Shown in pieces: positions 1 through 11,710 of a stretch of DNA of 64,000 bases (positions are counted from its first letter, which is position 1; each line of letters begins with the position of its first letter). A program made the translations under genes and the position numbers. The notes below the pieces were generated by a model, which saw nothing but the letters and a program-made list of their open reading frames with translations, was not told the DNA's origin and searched no databases. The DNA comes from Wuchereria bancrofti. Lineage: Eukaryota > Nematoda > Chromadorea > Rhabditida > Onchocercidae. The stretch is from contig SSBO01000001.1 of the NCBI GenBank assembly GCA_005281725.1, positions 314,956 through 378,955 on the forward strand, in the 5' to 3' direction.

Positions 1-115
1 CTAAAAATATTTCAAATCATAATGGCATAGCAGCAAATTGCAATTTACAAAGTGAAAATATTAAAAAAGAATGTTGAAATTAGCAATAATATTGCAAAAT
101 GGCTTTGAAAGTACG

Positions 116-161
116 ACTTGTCACATTGTCCTTAAGGACCGTTAAGGACAATGTGACAAGT
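116..161. repeat. Perfect 20-bp inverted repeat (hairpin)
   Basis: Two 20-bp arms (116-135 and 142-161) are exact reverse complements around a 6-bp loop, GGACCG. The arm begins ACTTGTCACATTG. It sits just upstream of the satellite array. It could be the end of a degraded foldback element or simply a hairpin. No terminal duplication or coding sequence accompanies it. Confidence 0.85.
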
Positions 162-279
162 TGAGCGTTATGTGAACACTCTGCAATATGCGCTCTCTCT
201 CTCTTTTTTTAAATTAGAAAATAAAACGAGAAAAATTGAACTGACATGGCATGGCTCATGCGAATAGCATCACGTGAAA

Positions 280-816
280 CATGCAGGGAACATTGCCTGC
301 ATGCAGCATACGGAAAGCATGACGCATAACATGCAGGGAACATTGCCTGCATGCAGCATACGGAAAACATGACGCATAACATGCAGGGAACATTGCCTGC
401 ATGCAGCATACGGAAAGCATGACGCATAACATGCAGGGAACATTGCCTGCATGCAGCATACGGAAAACATGACGCATAACATGCAGGGAACATTGCCTGC
501 ATGCAGCATACGGAAAGCATGACGCATAACATGCAGGGAACATTGCCTGCATGCAGCATACGGAAAACATGACGCATAACATGCAGGGAACATTGCCTGC
601 ATGCAGCATACGGAAAACATGACGCATAACATGCAGGGAACATTGCCTGCATGCAGCATACGGAAAACATGACGCATAACATGCAGGGAACATTGCCTGC
701 AGCATACGGAAAACATGACGCATAACATGCAGGGAACATTGCCTGCAGCATACGGAAAACATAACGTATAACGTGCAGGAAACATTGCATGCAACTTACG
801 GGAAACGTAACGTATA
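280..816. repeat. 50-bp satellite array (family 1) with transitional 46-bp units
   Basis: About nine head-to-tail 50-bp units start CATGCAGGGAACATTGCC. Units alternate between CGGAAAGCAT and CGGAAAACAT over the first part, giving a 100-bp dimeric period. Each unit contains CATGCAGG-8 bp-CCTGCATG, an 8-bp-arm hairpin. From about 690 the units lose a 4-bp CATG and become 46 bp, leading into family 2. Long reading frames on the minus strand here exist only because the repeat lacks stops; they are not genes. Confidence 0.95.
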
Positions 817-1500
817 ATACGCAAGGAACATTGCATTCAACATCCGGAAAACGTGACGTATAATACGCAAGGAACATATGCATTCAACATCCGGAAAACG
901 TGACGTATAATACGCAAGGAACATTGCATTCAACATCCGGAAAACGTGACGTATAATACGCAAGGAACATTGCATTCAACATCCGGAAAACGTGACGTAT
1001 AATACGCAAGGAACATTGCATTCAACATCCGGAAAACGTGACGTATAATACGCAAGGAACATTGCATTCAACATCCGGAAAACGTGACGTATAATACGCA
1101 AGGAACATTGCATTCAACATCCGGAAAACGTGACGTATAATGCGCAAGGAACATACGCATTCAACATCCGGAAAACGTGACGTATAATACGCAAGGAACA
1201 TATGCATTCAACATCCGGAAAACGTGACGCATAATACGCAAGGAACATATGCATTCAACATCCGGAAAACGTGACGTATAATACGCAAGGAACATATGCA
1301 TTCAACATCCGGAAAACGTGACGTATAATACGCAAGGAACATATGCATTCAACATCCGGAAAACGTGACGTATAATACGCAAGGAACATATGCATTCAAC
1401 ATCCGGAAAACGTGACGTATAATACGCAAGGAACATATGCATTCAACATCCGGAAAACGTGACGTATAATACGCAAGGAACATATGCATTCAACATACGG
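817..1500. repeat. 46-bp satellite array (family 2)
   Basis: About fifteen 46-bp units start ATACGCAAGGAACATTGCAT and contain CATCCGGAAAACGTGACG. They are clearly related to the 50-bp family but diverged. The first units carry AACATTGCATTC and the later ones AACATATGCATTC, so the array homogenised in blocks. The open minus-strand frame at 1022-1207 is a by-product. Confidence 0.95.
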
Positions 1501-2880
1501 AAAAAAATGCATGTGAAAGCATAACATGCAGCATGCAAGCAGCACTGATTACATGCAGATTTATCATGAATAAGTATGCATAGCTATATGATTGTGCAAT
1601 ATTATTCGTCTTATTTAACAAAGAAAAAAGAAAAGGAAGGAAATGAGTGTCATCAGATGGTCATTATCATAAGAAAAGCTGGTACTGGACACTTACCACT
1701 GGTCACTATGCAATTCAGTTATAAGCAGCCTTAGCAGAAAGATATCACTGCTAGCATTAAATAGAATTCATAATTTTTTTATAAATCTTTTAAGCAATAA
1801 AAAAAAACGATTTCATGTTAGCATATAAATTCATTTATAATGAAAAATCTTTTAAANATAATTTGTAAAAAAAAATGTCACATATTAAAGGCTATATGTT
1901 TAGCTAATTAACTTAATAAATTATTATTAATTTATAAAAAATTTGTCGAACTAATCTACTTTGTTGATTTCTACAAATTATTTTAATTATTTTCATACAA
2001 ATTTATAATTACTATATTCCATAATGTAGAAATAAAGTAAGATTATTTGTGAATGTTAATGATAATATAGATTAATATTAATTAATCAATTTTTTGTTTT
2101 TTATTGATTGCAAATAAGTTTAAAAAATTTTAACGAAATGAAAAATGAAAAATTAAAAAATTAGTAAGAAAGAAAACAAAAATGAGCAAACATATCAAAT
2201 TATATATTTTAATTTGACAAAAGAATAAAAATTGAAGACTATACGAAATATTTATTATCGTTTAAAATTTTAAATGATAAAGTTTGAAATTTAAAACGTT
2301 TGAAATGATAGAATTAATTTGACCAATCAAGTGCATTACGATAAACAAACGTATTAAATGACAGGATGAATGGATATCATTATCTGTTAAGAATTGTCAT
2401 TGTAATTGAAATTTGCATTAAATGTTACAATTTTATATTAAAATAATTTATTTTCTATTATATTGAAATGATTACAGTTTTATTTTAAAATGATTTCATC
2501 CTAAAAATGAAAACAATTTAGTTTGCAATGATCATTTAAAAGGAGAATGAAAAGGAAATGAAATTTTATTAGGTTGTATTTGACTAAATTTGAAGTGTTT
2601 TCATGTATTGCCTAAATATATAGAATTATCGAAATTATCAAAAGATTTGTAGTAAAAATTGTTCAATTCGAAATTTCAAAATTACTGAATTGCTTTTGAA
2701 TTCTAGGATAGATCTGAATAAAATGCAATTCGATTATTGAATTTAGCCATCGCTTTCGATTCATTCATAAAGAAAATTTGCAACTTTATTTTGAATTTCA
2801 ACACTTGAATTTTCAATTTGTTTAATTTGTATTTAAATTTAAATTATTAATTAAGCATTCAATCATTCATTCTAATAATA
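1501..2880. other. A/T-rich non-coding stretch with one N
   Basis: No coding, RNA or repeat signal was found. A short CATGCAG-rich tail of the satellite occupies 1501-1560. Position 1857 is an N, a probable assembly join; no flanking duplication is visible there. Confidence 0.6.
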
Positions 2881-3195
2881 TTTATCATTTAATGATGTGA
2901 ATGAAATTTTTATTTTGTCTTATCCTCGCAATAATAGTAAAATTTTTCAATTTAATCTAAAATTCATGCTAAAATTTAATTTTACGACATTGAAATTTTA
3001 ATAGTAAAGTTGTATTTGTCAATGATAATTTTTTACANTTTATCATTTAATGATGTGAATGAAATTTTTATTTTGTCTTATCCTCGCAATAATAGTAAAA
3101 TTTTTCAATTTAATCTAAAATTCATGCTAAAATTTAATTTTACGACATTGAAATTTTAATAGTAAAGTTGTATTTGTCAATGATAATTTTTTACA
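2881..3195. repeat. 157-bp exact direct duplication separated by a single N
   Basis: 2881-3037 and 3039-3195 appear identical and are separated only by the N at 3038. This is the signature of two contig ends overlapping by 157 bp that the assembler joined without merging. It is probably not a biological duplication. Confidence 0.9.
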
Positions 3196-3576
3196 GCAGT
3201 AAATGAGACGGTATATTTTAAAATTATTCATTGATAATATTTTTATTTTTTATTTTTTTTAAAAAAAATGACGAATGCATAAGTTAAGTGGAAATGATAA
3301 ATTCTAATTCGTACTCATTTTGGTCATTTTGTTAAAATCTCATTAAAATTCATCGCATGTTGTCCTGATCAGTTATTTTTAATTTCATTTATATAACTTT
3401 CATTATAATATTTAGGTTATCGATGTGACATTACCGCTAAAACATAGAGGTCAACATTTATTGATTTCATCTATCCATTTAATAATTAGTGAAAATTTCT
3501 AAATTGATATTATAAAATGCTTTTAGAAAATTTGAACTAGAAACCATTAAATGATGGATTTTCAGAAATACATTGA

Positions 3577-3580
<4 letters not shown>

Positions 3581-3642
<62 letters not shown>

Positions 3643-3815
3643 ATATATATGTATGTATGTACGTGTATGTACACGTATGTACGTATATATCTGTGCATGT
3701 GTGTATGTATGTGTCAGTGTACGTATGCGTATGTGTGTATGTATGTATGTGTGCATGTACGCATATATATGTATGTGTTTGTACGTATGTGTGTGTGTGT
3801 ATGTAGTATGCATGT
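3581..3815. repeat. (GT)n microsatellite grading into GTAT/GTAC-rich repeat
   Basis: Near-pure GT repeats run over 3581-3641, then degenerate TGTATGTA/TGTACG repeats to about 3815. Open frames here on both strands encode only Cys-Val or Thr-His runs and are artefacts. The flanking DNA (3196-3580 and 3816-4570) shows no genes. Confidence 0.95.
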
Positions 3816-4271
3816 GTATTTCAGAAATTTAAATTTAAATTAAATAATTTTCATTCGGATTTTTTTCTTGTTCATAAAAGGATGTTTTTTAAAGTTAAAT
3901 GTAATTTGCATATACATAGTTAATGCCTAATTAAGTTTAATTAGTTAATTAAGCAATTTTGTTTTATTTTAATCATTCATAGGTGTAATTTATTTCTGTA
4001 CTGCAAAAAGCCATACAATATATTTCGAAAATTTTAATGCACAATAAAATGAGTGAATAAATTTGGAATGTGATGAATAGAAATTGATTAAATAGTTTAA
4101 TTAATTAAATGATATAATTAGTAAAAGCAATAGAATTTCCAACAATTATACCTCTGAACATTAAAAATTTTAGATACAAATAATAAAAATTTTTCATTCC
4201 AATAATTTTTATTTTTATTGTTACTTTTTATTTATTTATCTATTTATTTTTTGTAAGAAAAGGAATAATTA

Positions 4272-4361
<90 letters not shown>

Positions 4362-4572
4362 TTAATCTCAACAAAATATAAATATTTCATTGTTGAAAAT
4401 TAAAATGCATTAATAAATAGTATTAAAAATTTTTTTTTTTTTACAAATGCTAAACTTTTATCATCTTAAAAAAAAAAAACAAAAAACTAAAGAAAAAAGA
4501 AAGACAAATTTAAATATTTGCATATATATTAATAAAGAAAAAGAAAAAAGAAAAAATTTTAGTAAAAATTAA

Positions 4573-4578
4573 ATTTAT
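4573..4578 (-). promoter_or_regulatory. Poly(A) signal AATAAA of the secreted-protein gene
   Basis: TTTATT on the plus strand reads AATAAA on the minus strand, about 14 nt after the TGA at 4592-4594. This predicts a very short 3' UTR. Confidence 0.5.
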
Positions 4579-4591
4579 TTCACTAACCATT

Positions 4592-5161
4592 TCATGGCAA
4601 TTTTGTAGTAACAGTTTCGGTTGCAGTTGTTATTTCCGGTTTTTCGTCCTTTTGCGCTTTAACCTCTTTCGGATGATTTTCAGCAGTTTCCGTTTCATTT
4701 TGACGTGTTTGCTCATCTTCAACAGTTGCTCGTACTCTCAATAATTTTGGTTCACTTTTTCCATGTTCTTTGATCGCTTCATCACCACCATGATGATCAT
4801 GTTGATGTGCGACATTTGGTTGATCATTTGCTGTCGCCTTTTGATCATTATATTCCGTAACATTTACTTTATCATCTTGCGCTTCAGCTCCGATAACTTC
4901 AAATGCTAGTCCTGGATCACTGGTCAGTTGCTGTAAAAATTATCATTTATAAAATATAATAATCAAATTTTTCAATTTCTTTTTTTTTTTTCTTTTAATA
5001 GGAAAGTTTTTTTTATATATATTCAAAAATATTGCTTATAAAGAAAATTATTTGTTTAGTTTATACAAATTATCATATCATTAACACTACTAATTATGCA
5101 AATGACATACCGCTGAGGTAAAGTGAAGTGAGAGAAAGATGAATAGCAGTATGTATGCCAT
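4592..5161 (-). CDS. Small secreted acidic, His/Asp-rich protein (unrecognised)
   Basis: A two-exon model on the minus strand. Exon 1 is 5111-5161 (17 codons from ATG, donor GCG|gtatgt). Exon 2 is 4592-4930 (acceptor ttttacag|CAA, 112 codons plus TGA). The phases join cleanly and give 129 residues. Residues 1-17 (MAYILLFIFLSLHFTSA) are a textbook signal peptide with cleavage after Ala17. The mature part is low-complexity and charged, with the cluster HQHDHHGGDE, two N-glycosylation sequons (NVT, NET) and a Thr-rich tail ending TTKLP. No Cys and no transmembrane segment follow the signal. I do not recognise a family. Secreted, taxon-restricted, fast-evolving proteins of this kind are common in filariae, but the function is unknown. 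The exon structure is well supported; the role is not. Confidence 0.75.
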
Positions 5162-7037
5162 CATTGATTGATGAGTTAATTCAAATTATTTATAACGGTA
5201 ATGGATTGAATCTGTTAATGATTGTATTAATATTAAAAATTAATATAATTAATTCTTTTGAGATTAATTAAGACAGATGAAAGCGTTCAAACAAATGAAA
5301 TAATTTATTTTTTGGAGCAGAATAATTGATTATTTTTGCTAATAGTTTTTATGCTTTCAATTTCTTTACAATTTTACAAAATTAAAATGAGATGTAATTT
5401 AATTTGTTCTAATTTAATTAGAAAGAATCAAAGTCTAATTTTAATTTTAATTTTAAGCGAAGAAGGGACAATTTAAGCGAAGATAAAATGTTAGAATTAA
5501 AGTAAACTGATGAAGAAGATTTGGTAAGAAATAGTAAAGATGTATTGTTGGGAAGATAAATGCTCGTGAAAGAAGGTCAACTGGACTATGAGTGGACCAT
5601 TCGACCGAATGACCCTTCGTCGTTTGGTGAAAGCTTTAGTAATGGCATAAGCCAAATGACATTCGTCCCACTGACCAATTCAACATCAAACTCCGCCTAT
5701 CCACACAACTGTCCAAAATATTCAATCAGAGATGTATGTTATATGCAGAATGTATGTTATATGCCCGGGAAATGGACAATAATAATGCCCGGGAAATGGA
5801 CAACAATAATGCCCGGGAAATTAATAACAATAAGCAATAAATACCCGCGAAGTTCACAGAAGCAAACGAAAAATGTTTGATAATTATGAATGAATGAATG
5901 AATGAATGTTATTCATTATTTATGATTTAGTCAAATATTAAATAAATTAGCTAACAACAACAAATGAGATAATAATAATAATATTATTGTTGGTGGAAAG
6001 ATTTTTTAAATAAAAACAAAATTTTTAATTTATTAAATGATTAAATGATTTAAAAGTATAACTTTTTAAAAAATTGATTAGAAAATCTTTGCAAACAAAT
6101 AACTTCAATATTTGTTATTTCATTTTAATTTTCAAAGTAAATATTGCAAAAAAAAAAATAATAATAATAAAATTCAATTTTACAAAAAGAATTAAAATTG
6201 TATATGTTAAGATATTTAAACTTCATTCATTATACAAAATTTGAAATTTTTATAAGTTTTGGAAAATTTTTTAAATTCAAAAATAAAGCAAAAAGAAAAA
6301 GTAAAATGAACGAGTATTTCAATTCTTTGAATAATTAGCAATTTTTTTTTAATTTTCAAACTTAAATTTGTTTAGTCCATTTGTTCAGTTCAGCAAACAA
6401 AATTGTTTAATTTTTTGGTAAATTCAGTTTTAAAAATCTTTTTTTTTGCACTTAATTTTATTAATATAAAATATTCCAATTATCAGTTGTAATCTCATAT
6501 GATATGATTATCAATAGCTATCACTTTTATCATTATCAACAAATTATAATTCAGATATTCACTTTCATACATGTACATGTAATCATGTTAGTGCTAATTA
6601 TATTAACATATTATGCTCAATTGTTAAAAACTTTTGAAGTTTATATTTGACAATCTACATGGACATTCTTCTTTTCTTATTTATTAATTATGCTAATTAT
6701 AATTAATATTAACTTATTTATCACACTAGGCTATCATTTAATTAGACTAATATTACTTAAACTAGGCTAACATTCATTTCATACTTTTTCTTCCTCATTT
6801 TGAGTTAAAAAAGGGAGAAAAAAAAGCATCGATATGAGCGTTCATAAATTGTTTACTGTGTAAAATTGAAAATTTCTCAATCAATTAATTGATTAATTGT
6901 ACATATTATAGTGTTAAAATTATAAATCAAACTTAATATAATTCATACAAGAAATTAATCAATCATTTGTTTTAATAAAAAGTGAAATTTTTATAAAATT
7001 AAATTTATATCAAATTCAATTTTCACCCACACGTGTA
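5162..7037. other. Intergenic DNA with a GC-richer patch
   Basis: Mostly A/T-rich with no convincing exons. The exception is about 5540-5880, which is visibly richer in G/C than its surroundings and holds a 106-codon plus-strand frame (5560-5880, first codon ATG). That frame has no recognisable domain, and its C-terminal part is a translated 24-bp repeat. It could be a lineage-specific small gene, a repeat fragment or regulatory DNA of the secreted-protein gene that starts about 400 bp away in the opposite direction. I do not call it a gene. Confidence 0.4.
5761..5832. repeat. 24-bp tandem repeat, three units
   Basis: ATGCCCGGGAAAT recurs at 5761, 5785 and 5809 with a 24-bp period. Each unit holds a CCCGGG palindrome, which is striking in this A/T-rich background. 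Confidence 0.9.
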
Positions 7038-7110
7038 GCCCGGTTAGCTCAGTCGGTAGAGCACCAGACTCTTAATCTGGCTGTCGCGGGTTCGAGCCCC
7101 GCATCGGGCT
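7038..7110 (+). tRNA. tRNA-Lys (anticodon CTT)
   Basis: A 73-nt cloverleaf. The acceptor stem GCCCGGT/ATCGGGC has one G-T wobble. The D arm is GCTC...GAGC, the anticodon stem CCAGA/TCTGG with loop CTCTTAA (anticodon CTT), and the T arm GCGGG-TTCGAGC-CCCGC. Box A (TTAGCTCAGTCGG) and box B (GGTTCGAGCCC) promoter elements are intact. There is no intron. The discriminator base is T, followed by T-containing sequence that may act as a weak Pol III terminator. It carries lysine for AAG codons and stands alone in an intergenic region. Confidence 0.97.
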
Positions 7111-9707
7111 TCTCCTTTGCTTCTTTAAACTTTATCTTAACAATCTTTGAAATCCCTTTCCTTACTTGTTTACTTCCCCTTTGTTATCCATTTGAATTGT
7201 CCACTATCTTTTGTTTTGTTCGGTTCTTTTTTTTTTTTAATTTTATTTATTTGAATTGTACGAAAAAAAAAGCCAACTGAATCTAAACAATTTGTTCCTT
7301 TAATCATACCTTTATGAATATTTCTTATTTTGTGCTAAATAATATAGTCTAACAAAAAAAAAAAAAGAAAAAAAAGAGAAACTTATGATAACAGTGATCT
7401 TATCATTTCTACAATCTATATTGAATGCTTTTGTATATTGAGAATGAAATGTATATTCAAAGGTCATCAGAATGGTTTGAGCAAAAAGATTTTATTATTG
7501 ATGATGTTTAGAGTTGATAAAGGTCACTGATAAATATCGGACAGTTTGATTAGATGGGATAAGTTGATTGATTGTTGTTGATGTGTAATATCTCAAGGAC
7601 AATCCATATCCATCGTAGTAGTTTCGATGATACGACAAGAAATATCATTAATTATTTCTCATTTATCTTTTCATATTTTTAGTTAAAATTTATTGTAATA
7701 TCAAAGAAGAAGAAGGAAAAAAAAAACATCAATAAAATTAATTACAAATTTTTTCTCCCATTAATTATTTCTCATCTATCAATTAATAATGAAAAAATTT
7801 TAAAACATTTTTTCAAAATAATTAAATTATATGATAATAAATCATTGTTAATGATAAGTGATAAAAAAAACATATTTCCTTATCAATCTCATACCGGAAT
7901 TAAAATATATTATGAATTAATTTTTCATGCATAATTTTTAGTTGAATATTAGCGTAATTTTTTTTTCTTTCTCTTCTGTTTCTTTATCTAACCGTGCATT
8001 ATACTTAAAATTAATCTGATAAATTAATTGGAAATAATTTTGTCGCACAATGATGATATGATTGGTGAAATTAAAGTAATAAGAATAATTTTTTTTCCGA
8101 CATGGCAAATAATTCACAAAATGAAACTAAATTTTTGAGATTAAATTAAAACTTAATTACAAATTATTTTATGCAAAATATTATGCTTAGCTAAACAATA
8201 ATTCTACTTTTCTTCGCTTCTTTTTGCTTATTTTATTATATACCATATTTAAAATTCAGTTAATTTTAATCAATGTATAATTCAATTAAGCAATAATTTT
8301 ATAAATGAACAACTAATTATATTTTTAGAACACTTTCAAAAATTTTCCAACTATAATATATTTCATTTGTGTTGCAAATTTGTTACTTAATAAAGTTAAA
8401 TATAAAGTAATTTAAAGATTTCTTCAAATAATTAACCTAACTTATCCTCTTTTTTCTTATATAACTTATTTTCTTATATCACAGACAATTAGACTGATTT
8501 GCCTTGCAATTCATAGAAATCGAATTTATATTTCTCTCTAATAAATGAAAAAAAAAAAAAAAAACAAAAAAAATTTCAAATCATCCACATATTCTCATTA
8601 CTTTTTAGTTCACAAAATTGTGCACTCATACATATTTTACCATTAAATTTACAAATTTATTGATCAGTTAGACTAAAATGTTTTATAGTTAGCTAAACTG
8701 ACATTTCGATTATTCAAATATTAGCAATGTAATTTACAAAGTTAGTAGTAGTAGTAGTAATAATATAATTCAACAACTTATTCATTCAACATTAAAGGAT
8801 AATTTGCCTTATTTTTTAGAATCATCAATCATTCGTAATGGTCTTTCAATCGGATAATTAAAAAGACATTTTTTAGACATCGGAGAAATTCAAATTTTCT
8901 CACTGAGTTAATCTCGAATCATACTTAATAACAAGACAATTGAGCACTATTTCAAAATATTAAATTTCAATGCTAAGTTAAAAATTTTCATTTTGTAAAA
9001 CAGATTATCATAAAGAGATTTTATCCCCATTTATCGATGTCATTTTAAAATGCTCTCAAATTTAAAATGATAGTATTAATTAATATTTTGGGTCACACTG
9101 CTCGGCGACTGATTCATAATGTCCAAAATGCAACATTTTAGGCAAAAATCGATAATACATCTCATAATAACAACCACTAACCTTTGACCTTGGTGAAAAC
9201 ACACATACACAATTATACAAACAAACCAAGCATTATTATTAATTGTAATAATTTAATGAATGTGCATATATAAAGTCATTCAGCACATTTCATCATTATT
9301 TTTTTTTTATATATTTGAAATTTTAAATTTATTGTGGATCTCAACTGTAAATTTTAAATGTAAAATGTATGTACTTTCAAACTTTATTTAATTTCATAAT
9401 TTTATCAAAATTTGAGCAATATATAACAATTAGTTTGATATTTATCAAATCAAATTTATCGTCCTTTTTTTTCTCATTTTATCCCTTAATTTTATTATAC
9501 CTATTATATTCATTTAAATTATTCGATAATCGGTGATGATTTTTCTTTAGCTTATTGAATTACTTTCTCATATAAGTGTTAATGAAATCATCAATCGTTG
9601 AAATTGTTGGATTAACAACATTGTAAAATAACATTTGTGTTCCATTATAGTTTGGAAGATAAAGATAAAGCAAGAATGTTGCCTAAAATTATGTATAATT
9701 AATTATA
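7111..9707. other. A/T-rich intergenic stretch
   Basis: No exon with plausible splice sites, no RNA gene and no array was found, only short homopolymers and a small AGT/AAT repeat near 8745-8765. Confidence 0.6.
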
Positions 9708-9960
9708 TGTAAGATATCTCGTTGAAAAATAAAGTTTAAAACAAATTTCACTGTATTTTTTATTGCAATTAAGAGGATATTTATACTGTTACATTTATTA
9801 TTATTATTATTATTACTACTATTATTGTTAGTATCATTATCACTGTTATTATTATTATCAGTATCATTATCATTATTGCCATTACTAACTATTATTATTG
9901 TTATTATCATTGTTATTATTATTATTATCGTTATTGTTATTATTGTTGTTATTGTTATTA
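9708..9960. repeat. 3'-flank repeat plus (TTATTG)-type microsatellite at a duplication breakpoint
   Basis: 9709-9810 resembles the 3' flank found after each duplicated gene copy (11727-11820 and 16075-16180, and inverted near 24130-24230). It includes GTTGAAAAATAAAGTTTAAA. The composite TTA/TTG/TCA microsatellite at 9884-9960 matches 16183-16255 and its inverted copy near 24050-24120. At 9960 it passes directly into intron 4 of the truncated gene copy, so it marks a junction. Confidence 0.75.
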
Positions 9961-9962
9961 TA

Positions 9963-11710
9963 ATTTCATCACTTTTAAATGTTACAGTTTTTGTTTTCCT
10001 TTTTTTACTTCCAGTTTTACTTGCTGTGTTTTGAATTTCTCCATCAAAATATTTCATGCGAATAGTTGGCTGTGTTTTCCACATTTTTGTTTCTGTTGCA
10101 GAATAGAAATGCAGAATCAAGTGATGAACAGGAAAGGAAGTAAGTTTTTTTTTTTTTTTAAACGGTGCTTTCGGATTTATACACAAAAAAATAAATTAGT
10201 TTAAGCTTACTCATTTGAGAGAAATAATCTTATTAAGGAGGAAGATGGGTGTGTTGAAAGGTTTCACGATAATGCAGCGTGCTCTGTCGAGTCGTTACAA
10301 TGCTTCTTTGCTGACAGTGATGGATGATAAAACAAAGGAAATTCGGCAGTATGCATACATGAAAAGCTCCGTGGATGGGCGTAAAGAATATTATCGATGC
10401 AACAGATGTTTGCGAGCTAAACGGAGAAGTGGACCTGGTGCTCAAGCATCTATAATAGTTTACGATGGTGAAATAATTGGTGATAAACCGCCGGAACATC
10501 ACGTTGATTGTGAACCAGTGCCATATGAAGAAATCGCTTCAATAACCAGCCAGCGCGAAAGTCGCGCATATGAAAGGGAGGAAAACGAACAAGTGCGCCA
10601 AGTGTTGCGTAACAGACAGCTACTCTTGAAGCAGGTAATTTGAAAAAAATTTTTTAAACTTATTTTTTTGTCTCTTATTGCATTCTGTCTTTTCTTTATT
10701 CTTTTTTCCTGCTCTATAATTTTTTTCCTGCTTTATTAGAGGTTTGTGCAATTTACTATATGTATGTGTTTTGTTTAACTTTCGGAATTTTCTCCTAAAC
10801 ATTATGGAAATAGGTTTAATGCTCCATCGATCTTCAATTTATAACATAGCTTGTACACTTTATGTTTAGACGGAACCGTTAGAACTGCCTGAACTTTCAC
10901 CCATGGTAGAGGGTGATGAATTAGCAGGATTTGATGATGAATCAACTGGCGCGGGATTTGCTGAGTCTCAGAGACAAACAGTCGAAGATAAGGTAATGAT
11001 TTGAAATTGTTCCATATGCTCAGGCTTTCCATAACAGAGAAATGATTTCTGTAAACTTTTTTTTCCTCATTTTATGATATTTTTTAAAAGAAAACTATCC
11101 CTATTTTTTCAGAAAAAACGAATGGGACGAATTTTATCGGCTGTTTTACTTCTTCTCGATGAACTTGATGGAGAAAATTTGCTAACAGTTATTGAAGAGG
11201 CGCAGTTTCGTGTTGCAGAATTACCTGGAAGGCCATTGTTAAGATGATAGTTTAGTGGTAGTAATGCTTAATGTACTTTTTTGTTTTGTCAGAAACGAAC
11301 TTGACTTATCATTCATGATATCGTTCGTTTGAATCGTGGCATCAACAATTTAATGAGTTTATAATGATTTTCAGCTTCACTAACGATGATATAACTATGA
11401 ATTACTTTAATCCCGTCGTTTTCTTTTTTTGCTTTCGCAGTTTTTAATTCAGGAGCTGTGTTATTTCAGTGTTACAGCTTTATACTAATGCATATACTTT
11501 TATCTAAGTTACTGTTTTTTGGACAACATAAGGAGGTAGGAATAAGATGAAAATGACAGTATTTCGTCAAAATTTACGAAATGTTTTATTTGTTTTGATG
11601 TAATTATGAGATATTTCTCAATTTTTAGTAAGAAATTCTGTGAAATCATATCCTGTTATATTCTGTGAAATCATATCCTGTCATTAAGACTGTACATGAA
11701 AGAAAATTAG
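9963..11710 (+). repeat. Direct duplication copy 1 (1,748 bp)
   Basis: This is apparently identical to 14320-16067 (offset 4357) through exons, introns, the 15-T run and the 3' flank. The sequences diverge sharply at both ends. Identity extending through introns means a very recent duplication or conversion, or one locus assembled twice. Confidence 0.9.
10102..11247 (+). pseudogene. 5'-truncated copy of the C2-HHxxC (FLYWCH-like) DNA-binding gene
   Basis: Exons 10102-10139, 10220-10634, 10870-10992 and 11113-11247 (TGA) duplicate exons 4-7 of the gene at 13701-15604 with no visible change. The putative zinc-binding exon is intact. The first three coding exons, with the start codon, are missing: upstream of 9963 lies a microsatellite instead. 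Without a new promoter or start it should be a fragment, although its reading frames are all open. It may be an assembly duplicate of the full gene. Confidence 0.7.

Noticed and set aside
209..1207. Long minus-strand open frames with Cys/Met-rich repeats
   Set aside because: They are translations of the 50/46-bp satellite in three frames. The unit simply lacks stop codons.
3551..3843. Overlapping open frames on both strands
   Set aside because: Translated GT microsatellite giving Cys-Val and Thr-His runs only.
9825..10034. 69-codon hydrophobic plus-strand frame
   Set aside because: Translation of the TTA/TTG/TCA microsatellite running into intron sequence.
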